From positions 26,040,946 to 26,104,945 of the forward strand of contig OV121084.1 of NCBI GenBank assembly GCA_921293015.1: a DNA stretch of 64,000 nt. The letters are read 5' to 3'. Below the pieces are notes generated by a model. That model was given only the letters and a program-made list of their open reading frames with translations. It was not told where the DNA came from and made no database searches. A program made the translations under genes and the position numbers. The DNA is from Phorcus lineatus. Its lineage: Eukaryota; Mollusca; Gastropoda; Trochida; Trochidae. This document shows, piece by piece, positions 33,865 to 47,196 of the stretch; the stretch's first letter is position 1; each line of letters begins with the position of its first letter.

Positions 33865-34923
33865 GACAACCATGCAGTCTAACCATTTTACAACAGCCCT
33901 TGTCAGGGCTAAACAAATATCAAAAAAGATTTCTGTTATACAATGCACAATCCCAAACCCTCCGTCTTTGTATGTTAATAAACTAAAACGCCTACAATTT
34001 TGCGTATCTAAACTGGCACAAACAATTGCCCCACAAATATAAACATGCAGAATAGCATACGTGCACACACATGGAAACGCACACAAGACAACCCCATGTG
34101 CACATCGAAATAGGCATGACATTTGCAAAGCTGCAATGGTCCGGCACATCTGCCTCTCTCGAAACGATTCTCAATATTACCTAGAACGGAAATCAGAGTT
34201 CAGAAAAATCATAAAGAAAACCTCTTGAATATCGAAACCGTTTCTGTAAAAAATCGGGTCACTTTTGGCGCCGCTACAGTGATAGCATTGGAGGCTACCG
34301 TAGGTACGCGCATGCGTGACGTCGCTATGGTCACGACGTCATTTATCTGTTGATGTCACAGACGATGTAGCCAGTCTCCGGCGAAGCGCCGCCGGAGACG
34401 GACGTATTTAGGGGAGAGGCCGCCCGCGTGGTTTTGGGCTTATTTGCCGAATTTCCTGACTTCAGATGATTTAATTTACCGTTCGTCAATGCATTCCTTC
34501 TTGACGCAAATAATCACAATCACACATACAGTTTTACCACATTAATCTAAGTAAACGGATATTAAGCCGCTGTTCTAAAATGCAAGTTTTGTTAGTCTAT
34601 ATACTTGTGAAAACAGAACCATTTACAACCACATTTGTGCCAATCAGTTTTCAATCAGTGTCAGTTATCAAGTGTGTTACAATCTCCTATCACTCAGTTA
34701 TCAAAACACAGCCGTGGCGGTTCTGCTTATCACTGTGCCGTGTTAGAGTGATTAGATTATTGTCAGGATTCAATTATCTCCAATACACTCCACATATCTG
34801 GCATGAACAATGAGAAGAACATGTCATTCGTATGTATAAATGCAGAGACGATTTCGATGGAGGACATTATCTACCCTAGCTTTCTCCAGCAAACCTGTAT
34901 TTAGAGATTCGTGCCGATTCAAC

Positions 34924-35229
34924 ATGGAAAAAGTTCAAATGTACGCAGAATTGACTCAGACAGAAACACGTTTCAAACGGGCCTGTGAACAAGTAGTTCT
35001 CCTGAATGACAAGCTTGAAGGTCTCCAACGCCGATATGACAAAGCAAGACAAGAGAATCATCGTTCATTTCGCTACAACCTCCGCCTGAAGATGGCATCT
35101 GTTGAAGGCGTACGCAATGTTTACTATGAATACGCTTGTGAAAAGGCAGAGAGGATTGCCGAGTTGAGGTACTATGTATCTGAAGAAGCCCAGTCCGACT
35201 CCGAAGGTGAAGACAGCCTGGTGTACTAA
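34924..35229 (+). CDS. Copy 26: 101-aa protein, A66V + M99L variant
   Basis: Monomer 34103-35467. As copy 25, but with the CpG-to-TpG change in the GC block (GCGTGG). TATA 34835-34840, hairpin 35260-35275, downstream element 35286-35294, AATAAA 35342-35347. Confidence 0.77.
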   Translation: MEKVQMYAELTQTETRFKRACEQVVLLNDKLEGLQRRYDKARQENHRSFRYNLRLKMASVEGVRNVYYEYACEKAERIAELRYYVSEEAQSDSEGEDSLVY

Positions 35230-36288
35230 GACAACCATGCAGTCTAACCATTTTACAACAGCCCTTGTCAGGGCTAAACAAATATCAAAAAAGATTTCTG
35301 TTATACAATGCACAATCCCAAACCCTCCGTCTTTGTATGTTAATAAACTAAAACGCCTACAATTTTGCGTATCTAAACTGGCACAAACAATTGCCCCACA
35401 AATATAAACATGCAGAATAGCATACGTGCACACACATGGAAACGCACACAAGACAACCCCATGTGCACATCGAAATAGGCATGACATTTGCAAAGCTGCA
35501 ATGGTCCGGCACATCTGCCTCTCTCGAAACGATTCTCAATATTACCTAGAACGGAAATCAGAGTTCAGAAAAATCATAAAGAAAACCTCTTGAATATCGA
35601 AACCGTTTCTGTAAAAAATCGGGTCACTTTTGGCGCCGCTACAGTGATAGCATTGGAGGCTACCGTAGGTACGCGCATGCGTGACGTCGCTATGGTCACG
35701 ACGTCATTTATCTGTTGATGTCACAGACGATGTAGCCAGTCTCCGGCGAAGCGCCGCCGGAGACGGACGTATTTAGGGGAGAGGCCGCCCGCGTGGTTTT
35801 GGGCTTATTTGCCGAATTTCCTGACTTCAGATGATTTAATTTACCGTTCGTCAATGCATTCCTTCTTGACGCAAATAATCACAATCACACATACAGTTTT
35901 ACCACATTAATCTAAGTAAACGGATATTAAGCCGCTGTTCTAAAATGCAAGTTTTGTTAGTCTATATACTTGTGAAAACAGAACCATTTACAACCACATT
36001 TGTGCCAATCAGTTTTCAATCAGTGTCAGTTATCAAGTGTGTTACAATCTCCTATCACTCAGTTATCAAAACACAGCCGTGGCGGTTCTGCTTATCACTG
36101 TGCCGTGTTAGAGTGATTAGATTATTGTCAGGATTCAATTATCTCCAATACACTCCACATATCTGGCATGAACAATGAGAGGAACATGTCATTCGTATGT
36201 ATAAATGCAGAGACGATTTCGATGGAGGACATTATCTACCCTAGCTTTCTCCAGCAAACCTGTATTTAGAGATTCGTGCCGATTCAAC

Positions 36289-36594
36289 ATGGAAAAAGTT
36301 CAAATGTACGCAGAATTGACTCAGACAGAAACACGTTTCAAACGGGCCTGTGAACAAGTAGTTCTCCTGAATGACAAGCTTGAAGGTCTCCAACGCCGAT
36401 ATGACAAAGCAAGACAAGAGAATCATCGTTCATTTCGCTACAACCTCCGCCTGAAGATGGCATCTGTTGAAGGCGTACGCAATGCTTACTATGAATACGC
36501 TTGTGAAAAGGCAGAGAGGATTGCCGAGTTGAGGTACTATGTATCTGAAGAAGCCCAGTCCGACTCCGAAGGTGAAGACAGCATGGTGTACTAA
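36289..36594 (+). CDS. Copy 27: 101-aa coiled-coil/acidic-tail protein
   Basis: Monomer 35468-36832. Consensus protein with GCGTGG and GAGAGG upstream. TATA 36200-36205, hairpin 36625-36640, downstream element 36651-36659, AATAAA 36707-36712. Confidence 0.77.
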   Translation: MEKVQMYAELTQTETRFKRACEQVVLLNDKLEGLQRRYDKARQENHRSFRYNLRLKMASVEGVRNAYYEYACEKAERIAELRYYVSEEAQSDSEGEDSMVY

Positions 36595-37653
36595 GACAAC
36601 CATGCAGTCTAACCATTTTACAACAGCCCTTGTCAGGGCTAAACAAATATCAAAAAAGATTTCTGTTATACAATGCACAATCCCAAACCCTCCGTCTTTG
36701 TATGTTAATAAACTAAAACGCCTACAATTTTGCGTATCTAAACTGGCACAAACAATTGCCCCACAAATATAAACATGCAGAATAGCATACGTGCACACAC
36801 ATGGAAACGCACACAAGACAACCCCATGTGCACATCGAAATAGGCATGACATTTGCAAAGCTGCAATGGTCCGGCACATCTGCCTCTCTCGAAACGATTC
36901 TCAATATTACCTAGAACGGAAATCAGAGTTCAGAAAAATCATAAAGAAAACCTCTTGAATATCGAAACCGTTTCTGTAAAAAATCGGGTCACTTTTGGCG
37001 CCGCTACAGTGATAGCATTGGAGGCTACCGTAGGTACGCGCATGCGTGACGTCGCTATGGTCACGACGTCATTTATCTGTTGATGTCACAGACGATGTAG
37101 CCAGTCTCCGGCGAAGCGCCGCCGGAGACGGACGTATTTAGGGGAGAGGCCGCCCGCGTGGTTTTGGGCTTATTTGCCGAATTTCCTGACTTCAGATGAT
37201 TTAATTTACCGTTCGTCAATGCATTCCTTCTTGACGCAAATAATCACAATCACACATACAGTTTTACCACATTAATCTAAGTAAACGGATATTAAGCCGC
37301 TGTTCTAAAATGCAAGTTTTGTTAGTCTATATACTTGTGAAAACAGAACCATTTACAACCACATTTGTGCCAATCAGTTTTCAATCAGTGTCAGTTATCA
37401 AGTGTGTTACAATCTCCTATCACTCAGTTATCAAAACACAGCCGTGGCGGTTCTGCTTATCACTGTGCCGTGTTAGAGTGATTAGATTATTGTCAGGATT
37501 CAATTATCTCCAATACACTCCACATATCTGGCATGAACAATGAGAGGAACATGTCATTCGTATGTATAAATGCAGAGACGATTTCGATGGAGGACATTAT
37601 CTACCCTAGCTTTCTCCAGCAAACCTGTATTTAGAGATTCGTGCCGATTCAAC

Positions 37654-37959
37654 ATGGAAAAAGTTCAAATGTACGCAGAATTGACTCAGACAGAAACACG
37701 TTTCAAACGGGCCTGTGAACAAGTAGTTCTCCTGAATGACAAGCTTGAAGGTCTCCAACGCCGATATGACAAAGCAAGACAAGAGAATCATCGTTCATTT
37801 CGCTACAACCTCCGCCTGAAGATGGCATCTGTTGAAGGCGTACGCAATGCTTACTATGAATACGCTTGTGAAAAGGCAGAGAGGATTGCCGAGTTGAGGT
37901 ACTATGTATCTGAAGAAGCCCAGTCCGACTCCGAAGGTGAAGACAGCATGGTGTACTAA
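37654..37959 (+). CDS. Copy 28: 101-aa coiled-coil/acidic-tail protein
   Basis: Monomer 36833-38197. Matches copy 27 at all tracked sites. TATA 37565-37570, hairpin 37990-38005, downstream element 38016-38024, AATAAA 38072-38077. Confidence 0.77.
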   Translation: MEKVQMYAELTQTETRFKRACEQVVLLNDKLEGLQRRYDKARQENHRSFRYNLRLKMASVEGVRNAYYEYACEKAERIAELRYYVSEEAQSDSEGEDSMVY

Positions 37960-39018
37960 GACAACCATGCAGTCTAACCATTTTACAACAGCCCTTGTCA
38001 GGGCTAAACAAATATCAAAAAAGATTTCTGTTATACAATGCACAATCCCAAACCCTCCGTCTTTGTATGTTAATAAACTAAAACGCCTACAATTTTGCGT
38101 ATCTAAACTGGCACAAACAATTGCCCCACAAATATAAACATGCAGAATAGCATACGTGCACACACATGGAAACGCACACAAGACAACCCCATGTGCACAT
38201 CGAAATAGGCATGACATTTGCAAAGCTGCAATGGTCCGGCACATCTGCCTCTCTCGAAACGATTCTCAATATTACCTAGAACGGAAATCAGAGTTCAGAA
38301 AAATCATAAAGAAAACCTCTTGAATATCGAAACCGTTTCTGTAAAAAATCGGGTCACTTTTGGCGCCGCTACAGTGATAGCATTGGAGGCTACCGTAGGT
38401 ACGCGCATGCGTGACGTCGCTATGGTCACGACGTCATTTATCTGTTGATGTCACAGACGATGTAGCCAGTCTCCGGCGAAGCGCCGCCGGAGACGGACGT
38501 ATTTAGGGGAGAGGCCGCCCGCGCGGTTTTGGGCTTATTTGCCGAATTTCCTGACTTCAGATGATTTAATTTACCGTTCGTCAATGCATTCCTTCTTGAC
38601 GCAAATAATCACAATCACACATACAGTTTTACCACATTAATCTAAGTAAACGGATATTAAGCCGCTGTTCTAAAATGCAAGTTTTGTTAGTCTATATACT
38701 TGTGAAAACAGAACCATTTACAACCACATTTGTGCCAATCAGTTTTCAATCAGTGTCAGTTATCAAGTGTGTTACAATCTCCTATCACTCAGTTATCAAA
38801 ACACAGCCGTGGCGGTTCTGCTTATCACTGTGCCGTGTTAGAGTGATTAGATTATTGTCAGGATTCAATTATCTCCAATACACTCCACATATCTGGCATG
38901 AACAATGAGAAGAACATGTCATTCGTATGTATAAATGCAGAGACGATTTCGATGGAGGACATTATCTACCCTAGCTTTCTCCAGCAAACCTGTATTTAGA
39001 GATTCGTGCCGATTCAAC

Positions 39019-39324
39019 ATGGAAAAAGTTCAAATGTACGCAGAATTGACTCAGACAGAAACACGTTTCAAACGGGCCTGTGAACAAGTAGTTCTCCTGA
39101 ATGACAAGCTTGAAGGTCTCCAACGCCGATATGACAAAGCAAGACAAGAGAATCATCGTTCATTTCGCTACAACCTCCGCCTGAAGATGGCATCTGTTGA
39201 AGGCGTACGCAATGCTTACTATGAATACGCTTGTGAAAAGGCAGAGAGGATTGCCGAGTTGAGGTACTATGTATCTGAAGAAGCCCAGTCCGACTCCGAA
39301 GGTGAAGACAGCATGGTGTACTAA
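39019..39324 (+). CDS. Copy 29: 101-aa coiled-coil/acidic-tail protein
   Basis: Monomer 38198-39562. Consensus protein, unmodified GC block. TATA 38930-38935, hairpin 39355-39370, downstream element 39381-39389, AATAAA 39437-39442. Confidence 0.77.
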   Translation: MEKVQMYAELTQTETRFKRACEQVVLLNDKLEGLQRRYDKARQENHRSFRYNLRLKMASVEGVRNAYYEYACEKAERIAELRYYVSEEAQSDSEGEDSMVY

Positions 39325-40383
39325 GACAACCATGCAGTCTAACCATTTTACAACAGCCCTTGTCAGGGCTAAACAAATATCAAAAAAGATTTCTGTTATA
39401 CAATGCACAATCCCAAACCCTCCGTCTTTGTATGTTAATAAACTAAAACGCCTACAATTTTGCGTATCTAAACTGGCACAAACAATTGCCCCACAAATAT
39501 AAACATGCAGAATAGCATACGTGCACACACATGGAAACGCACACAAGACAACCCCATGTGCACATCGAAATAGGCATGACATTTGCAAAGCTGCAATGGT
39601 CCGGCACATCTGCCTCTCTCGAAACGATTCTCAATATTACCTAGAACGGAAATCAGAGTTCAGAAAAATCATAAAGAAAACCTCTTGAATATCGAAACCG
39701 TTTCTGTAAAAAATCGGGTCACTTTTGGCGCCGCTACAGTGATAGCATTGGAGGCTACCGTAGGTACGCGCATGCGTGACGTCGCTATGGTCACGACGTC
39801 ATTTATCTGTTGATGTCACAGACGATGTAGCCAGTCTCCGGCGAAGCGCCGCCGGAGACGGACGTATTTAGGGGAGAGGCCGCCCGCGTGGTTTTGGGCT
39901 TATTTGCCGAATTTCCTGACTTCAGATGATTTAATTTACCGTTCGTCAATGCATTCCTTCTTGACGCAAATAATCACAATCACACATACAGTTTTACCAC
40001 ATTAATCTAAGTAAACGGATATTAAGCCGCTGTTCTAAAATGCAAGTTTTGTTAGTCTATATACTTGTGAAAACAGAACCATTTACAACCACATTTGTGC
40101 CAATCAGTTTTCAATCAGTGTCAGTTATCAAGTGTGTTACAATCTCCTATCACTCAGTTATCAAAACACAGCCGTGGCGGTTCTGCTTATCACTGTGCCG
40201 TGTTAGAGTGATTAGATTATTGTCAGGATTCAATTATCTCCAATACACTCCACATATCTGGCATGAACAATGAGAAGAACATGTCATTCGTATGTATAAA
40301 TGCAGAGACGATTTCGATGGAGGACATTATCTACCCTAGCTTTCTCCAGCAAACCTGTATTTAGAGATTCGTGCCGATTCAAC

Positions 40384-40689
40384 ATGGAAAAAGTTCAAAT
40401 GTACGCAGAATTGACTCAGACAGAAACACGTTTCAAACGGGCCTGTGAACAAGTAGTTCTCCTGAATGACAAGCTTGAAGGTCTCCAACGCCGATATGAC
40501 AAAGCAAGACAAGAGAATCATCGTTCATTTCGCTACAACCTCCGCCTGAAGATGGCATCTGTTGAAGGCGTACGCAATGCTTACTATGAATACGCTTGTG
40601 AAAAGGCAGAGAGGATTGCCGAGTTGAGGTACTATGTATCTGAAGAAGCCCAGTCCGACTCCGAAGGTGAAGACAGCATGGTGTACTAA
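40384..40689 (+). CDS. Copy 30: 101-aa coiled-coil/acidic-tail protein
   Basis: Monomer 39563-40927. Consensus protein with GCGTGG upstream. TATA 40295-40300, hairpin 40720-40735, downstream element 40746-40754, AATAAA 40802-40807. Confidence 0.77.
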   Translation: MEKVQMYAELTQTETRFKRACEQVVLLNDKLEGLQRRYDKARQENHRSFRYNLRLKMASVEGVRNAYYEYACEKAERIAELRYYVSEEAQSDSEGEDSMVY

Positions 40690-41748
40690 GACAACCATGC
40701 AGTCTAACCATTTTACAACAGCCCTTGTCAGGGCTAAACAAATATCAAAAAAGATTTCTGTTATACAATGCACAATCCCAAACCCTCCGTCTTTGTATGT
40801 TAATAAACTAAAACGCCTACAATTTTGCGTATCTAAACTGGCACAAACAATTGCCCCACAAATATAAACATGCAGAATAGCATACGTGCACACACATGGA
40901 AACGCACACAAGACAACCCCATGTGCACATCGAAATAGGCATGACATTTGCAAAGCTGCAATGGTCCGGCACATCTGCCTCTCTCGAAACGATTCTCAAT
41001 ATTACCTAGAACGGAAATCAGAGTTCAGAAAAATCATAAAGAAAACCTCTTGAATATCGAAACCGTTTCTGTAAAAAATCGGGTCACTTTTGGCGCCGCT
41101 ACAGTGATAGCATTGGAGGCTACCGTAGGTACGCGCATGCGTGACGTCGCTATGGTCACGACGTCATTTATCTGTTGATGTCACAGACGATGTAGCCAGT
41201 CTCCGGCGAAGCGCCGCCGGAGACGGACGTATTTAGGGGAGAGGCCGCCCGCTCGGTTTTGGGCTTATTTGCCGAATTTCCTGACTTCAGATGATTTAAT
41301 TTACCGTTCGTCAATGCATTCCTTCTTGACGCAAATAATCACAATCACACATACAGTTTTACCACATTAATCTAAGTAAACGGATATTAAGCCGCTGTTC
41401 TAAAATGCAAGTTTTGTTAGTCTATATACTTGTGAAAACAGAACCATTTACAACCACATTTGTGCCAATCAGTTTTCAATCAGTGTCAGTTATCAAGTGT
41501 GTTACAATCTCCTATCACTCAGTTATCAAAACACAGCCGTGGCGGTTCTGCTTATCACTGTGCCGTGTTAGAGTGATTAGATTATTGTCAGGATTCAATT
41601 ATCTCCAATACACTCCACATATCTGGCATGAACAATGAGAAGAACATGTCATTCGTATGTATAAATGCAGAGACGATTTCGATGGAGGACATTATCTACC
41701 CTAGCTTTCTCCAGCAAACCTGTATTTAGAGATTCGTGCCGATTCAAC

Positions 41749-42054
41749 ATGGAAAAAGTTCAAATGTACGCAGAATTGACTCAGACAGAAACACGTTTCA
41801 AACGGGCCTGTGAACAAGTAGTTCTCCTGAATGACAAGCTTGAAGGTCTCCAACGCCGATATGACAAAGCAAGACAAGAGAATCATCGTTCATTTCGCTA
41901 CAACCTCCGCCTGAAGATGGCATCTGTTGAAGGCGTACGCAATGCTTACTATGAATACGCTTGTGAAAAGGCAGAGAGGATTGCCGAGTTGAGGTACTAT
42001 GTATCTGAAGAAGCCCAGTCCGACTCCGAAGGTGAAGACAGCATGGTGTACTAA
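41749..42054 (+). CDS. Copy 31: 101-aa coiled-coil/acidic-tail protein
   Basis: Monomer 40928-42292. Consensus protein. Private GC-block change (GCTCGG), and ACCCAATG in the 3' spacer, shared with copy 33. TATA 41660-41665, hairpin 42085-42100, downstream element 42111-42119, AATAAA 42167-42172. Confidence 0.77.
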   Translation: MEKVQMYAELTQTETRFKRACEQVVLLNDKLEGLQRRYDKARQENHRSFRYNLRLKMASVEGVRNAYYEYACEKAERIAELRYYVSEEAQSDSEGEDSMVY

Positions 42055-43113
42055 GACAACCATGCAGTCTAACCATTTTACAACAGCCCTTGTCAGGGCT
42101 AAACAAATATCAAAAAAGATTTCTGTTATACAATGCACAATCCCAAACCCTCCGTCTTTGTATGTTAATAAACTAAAACGCCTACAATTTTGCGTATCTA
42201 AACTGGCACAAACAATTGCCCCACAAATATAAACATGCAGAATAGCATACGTGCACACACATGGAAACGCACACAAGACAACCCAATGTGCACATCGAAA
42301 TAGGCATGACATTTGCAAAGCTGCAATGGTCCGGCACATCTGCCTCTCTCGAAACGATTCTCAATATTACCTAGAACGGAAATCAGAGTTCAGAAAAATC
42401 ATAAAGAAAACCTCTTGAATATCGAAACCGTTTCTGTAAAAAATCGGGTCACTTTTGGCGCCGCTACAGTGATAGCATTGGAGGCTACCGTAGGTACGCG
42501 CATGCGTGACGTCGCTATGGTCACGACGTCATTTATCTGTTGATGTCACAGACGATGTAGCCAGTCTCCGGCGAAGCGCCGCCGGAGACGGACGTATTTA
42601 GGGGAGAGGCCGCCCGCGCGGTTTTGGGCTTATTTGCCGAATTTCCTGACTTCAGATGATTTAATTTACCGTTCGTCAATGCATTCCTTCTTGACGCAAA
42701 TAATCACAATCACACATACAGTTTTACCACATTAATCTAAGTAAACGGATATTAAGCCGCTGTTCTAAAATGCAAGTTTTGTTAGTCTATATACTTGTGA
42801 AAACAGAACCATTTACAACCACATTTGTGCCAATCAGTTTTCAATCAGTGTCAGTTATCAAGTGTGTTACAATCTCCTATCACTCAGTTATCAAAACACA
42901 GCCGTGGCGGTTCTGCTTATCACTGTGCCGTGTTAGAGTGATTAGATTATTGTCAGGATTCAATTATCTCCAATACACTCCACATATCTGGCATGAACAA
43001 TGAGAAGAACATGTCATTCGTATGTATAAATGCAGAGACGATTTCGATGGAGGACATTATCTACCCTAGCTTTCTCCAGCAAACCTGTATTTAGAGATTC
43101 GTGCCGATTCAAC

Positions 43114-43419
43114 ATGGAAAAAGTTCAAATGTACGCAGAATTGACTCAGACAGAAACACGTTTCAAACGGGCCTGTGAACAAGTAGTTCTCCTGAATGAC
43201 AAGCTTGAAGGTCTCCAACGCCGATATGACAAAGCAAGACAAGAGAATCATCGTTCATTTCGCTACAACCTCCGCCTGAAGATGGCATCTGTTGAAGGCG
43301 TACGCAATGCTTACTATGAATACGCTTGTGAAAAGGCAGAGAGGATTGCCGAGTTGAGGTACTATGTATCTGAAGAAGCCCAGTCCGACTCCGAAGGTGA
43401 AGACAGCATGGTGTACTAA
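43114..43419 (+). CDS. Copy 32: 101-aa coiled-coil/acidic-tail protein
   Basis: Monomer 42293-43657. Consensus protein; private 3' spacer change (AAATATG for AAACATG). TATA 43025-43030, hairpin 43450-43465, downstream element 43476-43484, AATAAA 43532-43537. Confidence 0.77.
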   Translation: MEKVQMYAELTQTETRFKRACEQVVLLNDKLEGLQRRYDKARQENHRSFRYNLRLKMASVEGVRNAYYEYACEKAERIAELRYYVSEEAQSDSEGEDSMVY

Positions 43420-44459
43420 GACAACCATGCAGTCTAACCATTTTACAACAGCCCTTGTCAGGGCTAAACAAATATCAAAAAAGATTTCTGTTATACAATG
43501 CACAATCCCAAACCCTCCGTCTTTGTATGTTAATAAACTAAAACGCCTACAATTTTGCGTATCTAAACTGGCACAAACAATTGCCCCACAAATATAAATA
43601 TGCAGAATAGCATACGTGCACACACATGGAAACGCACACAAGACAACCCCATGTGCACATCGAAATAGGCATGACATTTGCAAAGCTGCAATGGTCCGGC
43701 ACATCTGCCTCTCTCGAAACGATTCTCAATATTACCTAGAACGGAAATCAGAGTTCAGAAAAATCATAAAGAAAACCTCTTGAATATCGAAACCGTTTCT
43801 GTAAAAAATCGGGTCACTTTTGGCGCCGCTACAGTGATAGCATTGGAGGCTACCGTAGGTACGCGCATGCGTGACGTCGCTATGGTCACGACGTCATTTA
43901 TCTGTTGATGTCACAGACGATGTAGCCAGTCTCCGGCGAAGCGCCGCCGGAGACGGACGTATTTAGGGGAGAGGCCGCCCGCGCGGTTTTGGGCTTATTT
44001 GCCGAATTTCCTGACTTCAGATGATTTAATTTACCGTTCGTCAATGCATTCCTTCTTGACGCAAATAATCACACATACAGTTTTACCACATTAATCTAAG
44101 TAAACGGATATTAAGCCGCTGTTCTAAAATGCAAGTTTTGTTAGTCTATATACTTGTGAAAACAGAACCATTTACAACCACATTTGTGCCAATCAGTTTT
44201 CAATCAGTGTCAGTTATCAAGTGTGTTGCAATCTCCTATCACTCAGTTATCAAAACACAGCCGTGGCGGTTCTGCTTATCACTGTGCCGTGTTAGAGTGA
44301 TTAGATTATTGTCAGGATTCAATTATCTCCAATACACTCCACATATCTGGCATGAACAATGAGAAGAACATGTCATTCGTATGTATAAATGCAGAGACGA
44401 TTTCGATGGAGGACATTATCTACCCTAGCTTTCTCCAGCAAACCTGTATTTAGAGATTC

Positions 44460-44462
44460 ATG
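44460..44462 (+). other. New out-of-frame leader AUG, copy 33
   Basis: G-to-A at a CpG turns TTCGTGCC into TTCATGCC. The AUG is 13 nt before the CDS start, in another frame, with pyrimidine-poor but not optimal context. The same change is at 48543 and 49903. Confidence 0.8.
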
Positions 44463-44472
44463 CCGATTCAAC

Positions 44473-44778
44473 ATGGAAAAAGTTCAAATGTACGCAGAAT
44501 TGACTCAGACAGAAACACGTTTCAAACGGGCCTGTGAACAAGTAGTTCTCCTGAATGACAAGCTTGAAGGTCTCCAACGCCGATATGACAAAGCAAGACA
44601 AGAGAATCATCGTTCATTTCGCTACAACCTCCGCCTGAAGATGGCATCTGTTGAAGGCGTACGCAATGCTTACTATGAATACGCTTGTGAAAAGGCAGAG
44701 AGGATTGCCGAGTTGAGGTACTATGTATCTGAAGAAGCCCAGTCCGACTCCGAAGGTGAAGACAGCATGGTGTACTAA
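44473..44778 (+). CDS. Copy 33: 101-aa protein with new upstream AUG
   Basis: Monomer 43658-45016 (1359 bp). Consensus protein, but a G-to-A change in the leader makes an AUG at 44460, 13 nt before and out of frame with the start. It would overlap the CDS and may lower translation. TATA 44384-44389, hairpin 44809-44824, downstream element 44835-44843, AATAAA 44891-44896. Confidence 0.75.
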   Translation: MEKVQMYAELTQTETRFKRACEQVVLLNDKLEGLQRRYDKARQENHRSFRYNLRLKMASVEGVRNAYYEYACEKAERIAELRYYVSEEAQSDSEGEDSMVY

Positions 44779-45837
44779 GACAACCATGCAGTCTAACCAT
44801 TTTACAACAGCCCTTGTCAGGGCTAAACAAATATCAAAAAAGATTTCTGTTATACAATGCACAATCCCAAACCCTCCGTCTTTGTATGTTAATAAACTAA
44901 AACGCCTACAATTTTGCGTATCTAAACTGGCACAAACAATTGCCCCACAAATATAAACATGCAGAATAGCATACGTGCACACACATGGAAACGCACACAA
45001 GACAACCCAATGTGCACATCGAAATAGGCATGACATTTGCAAAGCTGCAATGGTCCGGCACATCTGCCTCTCTCGAAACGATTCTCAATATTACCTAGAA
45101 CGGAAATCAGAGTTCAGAAAAATCATAAAGAAAACCTCTTGAATATCGAAACCGTTTCTGTAAAAAATCGGGTCACTTTTGGCGCCGCTACAGTGATAGC
45201 ATTGGAGGCTACCGTAGGTACGCGCATGCGTGACGTCGCTATGGTCACGACGTCATTTATCTGTTGATGTCACAGACGATGTAGCCAGTCTCCGGCGAAG
45301 CGCCGCCGGAGACGGACGTATTTAGGGGAGAGGCCGCCCGCGCGGTTTTGGGCTTATTTGCCGAATTTCCTGACTTCAGATGATTTAATTTACCGTTCGT
45401 CAATGCATTCCTTCTTGACGCAAATAATCACAATCACACATACAGTTTTACCACATTAATCTAAGTAAACGGATATTAAGCCGCTGTTCTAAAATGCAAG
45501 TTTTGTTAGTCTATATACTTGTGAAAACAGAACCATTTACAACCACATTTGTGCCAATCAGTTTTCAATCAGTGTCAGTTATCAAGTGTGTTACAATCTC
45601 CTATCACTCAGTTATCAAAACACAGCCGTGGCGGTTCTGCTTATCACTGTGCCGTGTTAGAGTGATTAGATTATTGTCAGGATTCAATTATCTCCAATAC
45701 ACTCCACATATCTGGCATGAACAATGAGAAGAACATGTCATTCGTATGTATAAATGCAGAGACGATTTCGATGGAGGACATTATCTACCCTAGCTTTCTC
45801 CAGCAAACCTGTATTTAGAGATTCGTGCCGATTCAAC

Positions 45838-46143
45838 ATGGAAAAAGTTCAAATGTACGCAGAATTGACTCAGACAGAAACACGTTTCAAACGGGCCTGT
45901 GAACAAGTAGTTCTCCTGAATGACAAGCTTGAAGGTCTCCAACGCCGATATGACAAAGCAAGACAAGAGAATCATCGTTCATTTCGCTACAACCTCCGCC
46001 TGAAGATGGCATCTGTTGAAGGCGTACGCAATGCTTACTATGAATACGCTTGTGAAAAGGCAGAGAGGATTGCCGAGTTGAGGTACTATGTATCTGAAGA
46101 AGCCCAGTCCGACTCCGAAGGTGAAGACAGCATGGTGTACTAA
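45838..46143 (+). CDS. Copy 34: 101-aa coiled-coil/acidic-tail protein
   Basis: Monomer 45017-46381. Consensus protein and leader. TATA 45749-45754, hairpin 46174-46189, downstream element 46200-46208, AATAAA 46256-46261. Confidence 0.77.
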   Translation: MEKVQMYAELTQTETRFKRACEQVVLLNDKLEGLQRRYDKARQENHRSFRYNLRLKMASVEGVRNAYYEYACEKAERIAELRYYVSEEAQSDSEGEDSMVY

Positions 46144-47196
46144 GACAACCATGCAGTCTAACCATTTTACAACAGCCCTTGTCAGGGCTAAACAAATATC
46201 AAAAAAGATTTCTGTTATACAATGCACAATCCCAAACCCTCCGTCTTTGTATGTTAATAAACTAAAACGCCTACAATTTTGCGTATCTAAACTGGCACAA
46301 ACAATTGCCCCACAAATATAAACATGCAGAATAGCATACGTGCACACACATGGAAACGCACACAAGACAACCCCATGTGCACATCGAAATAGGCATGACA
46401 TTTGCAAAGCTGCAATGGTCCGGCACATCTGCCTCTCTCGAAACGATTCTCAATATTACCTAGAACGGAAATCAGAGTTCAGAAAAATCATAAAGAAAAC
46501 CTCTTGAATATCGAAACCGTTTCTGTAAAAAATCGGGTCACTTTTGGCGCCGCTACAGTGATAGCATTGGAGGCTACCGTAGGTACGCGCATGCGTGACG
46601 TCGCTATGGTCACGACGTCATTTATCTGTTGATGTCACAGACGATGTAGCCAGTCTCCGGCGAAGCGCCGCCGGAGACGGACGTATTTAGGGGAGAGGCC
46701 GCCCGCGCGGTTTTGGGCTTATTTGCCGAATTTCCTGACTTCAGATGATTTAATTTACCGTTCGTCAATGCATTCCTTCTTGACGCAAATAATCACACAT
46801 ACAGTTTTACCACATTAATCTAAGTAAACGGATATTAAGCCGCTGTTCTAAAATGCAAGTTTTGTTAGTCTATATACTTGTGAAAACAGAACCATTTACA
46901 ACCACATTTGTGCCAATCAGTTTTCAATCAGTGTCAGTTATCAAGTGTGTTGCAATCTCCTATCACTCAGTTATCAAAACACAGCCGTGGCGGTTCTGCT
47001 TATCACTGTGCCGTGTTAGAGTGATTAGATTATTGTCAGGATTCAATTATCTCCAATACACTCCACATATCTGGCATGAACAATGAGAAGAACATGTCAT
47101 TCGTATGTATAAATGCAGAGACGATTTCGATGGAGGACATTATCTACCCTAGCTTTCTCCAGCAAACCTGTATTTAGAGATTCGTGCCGATTCAAC

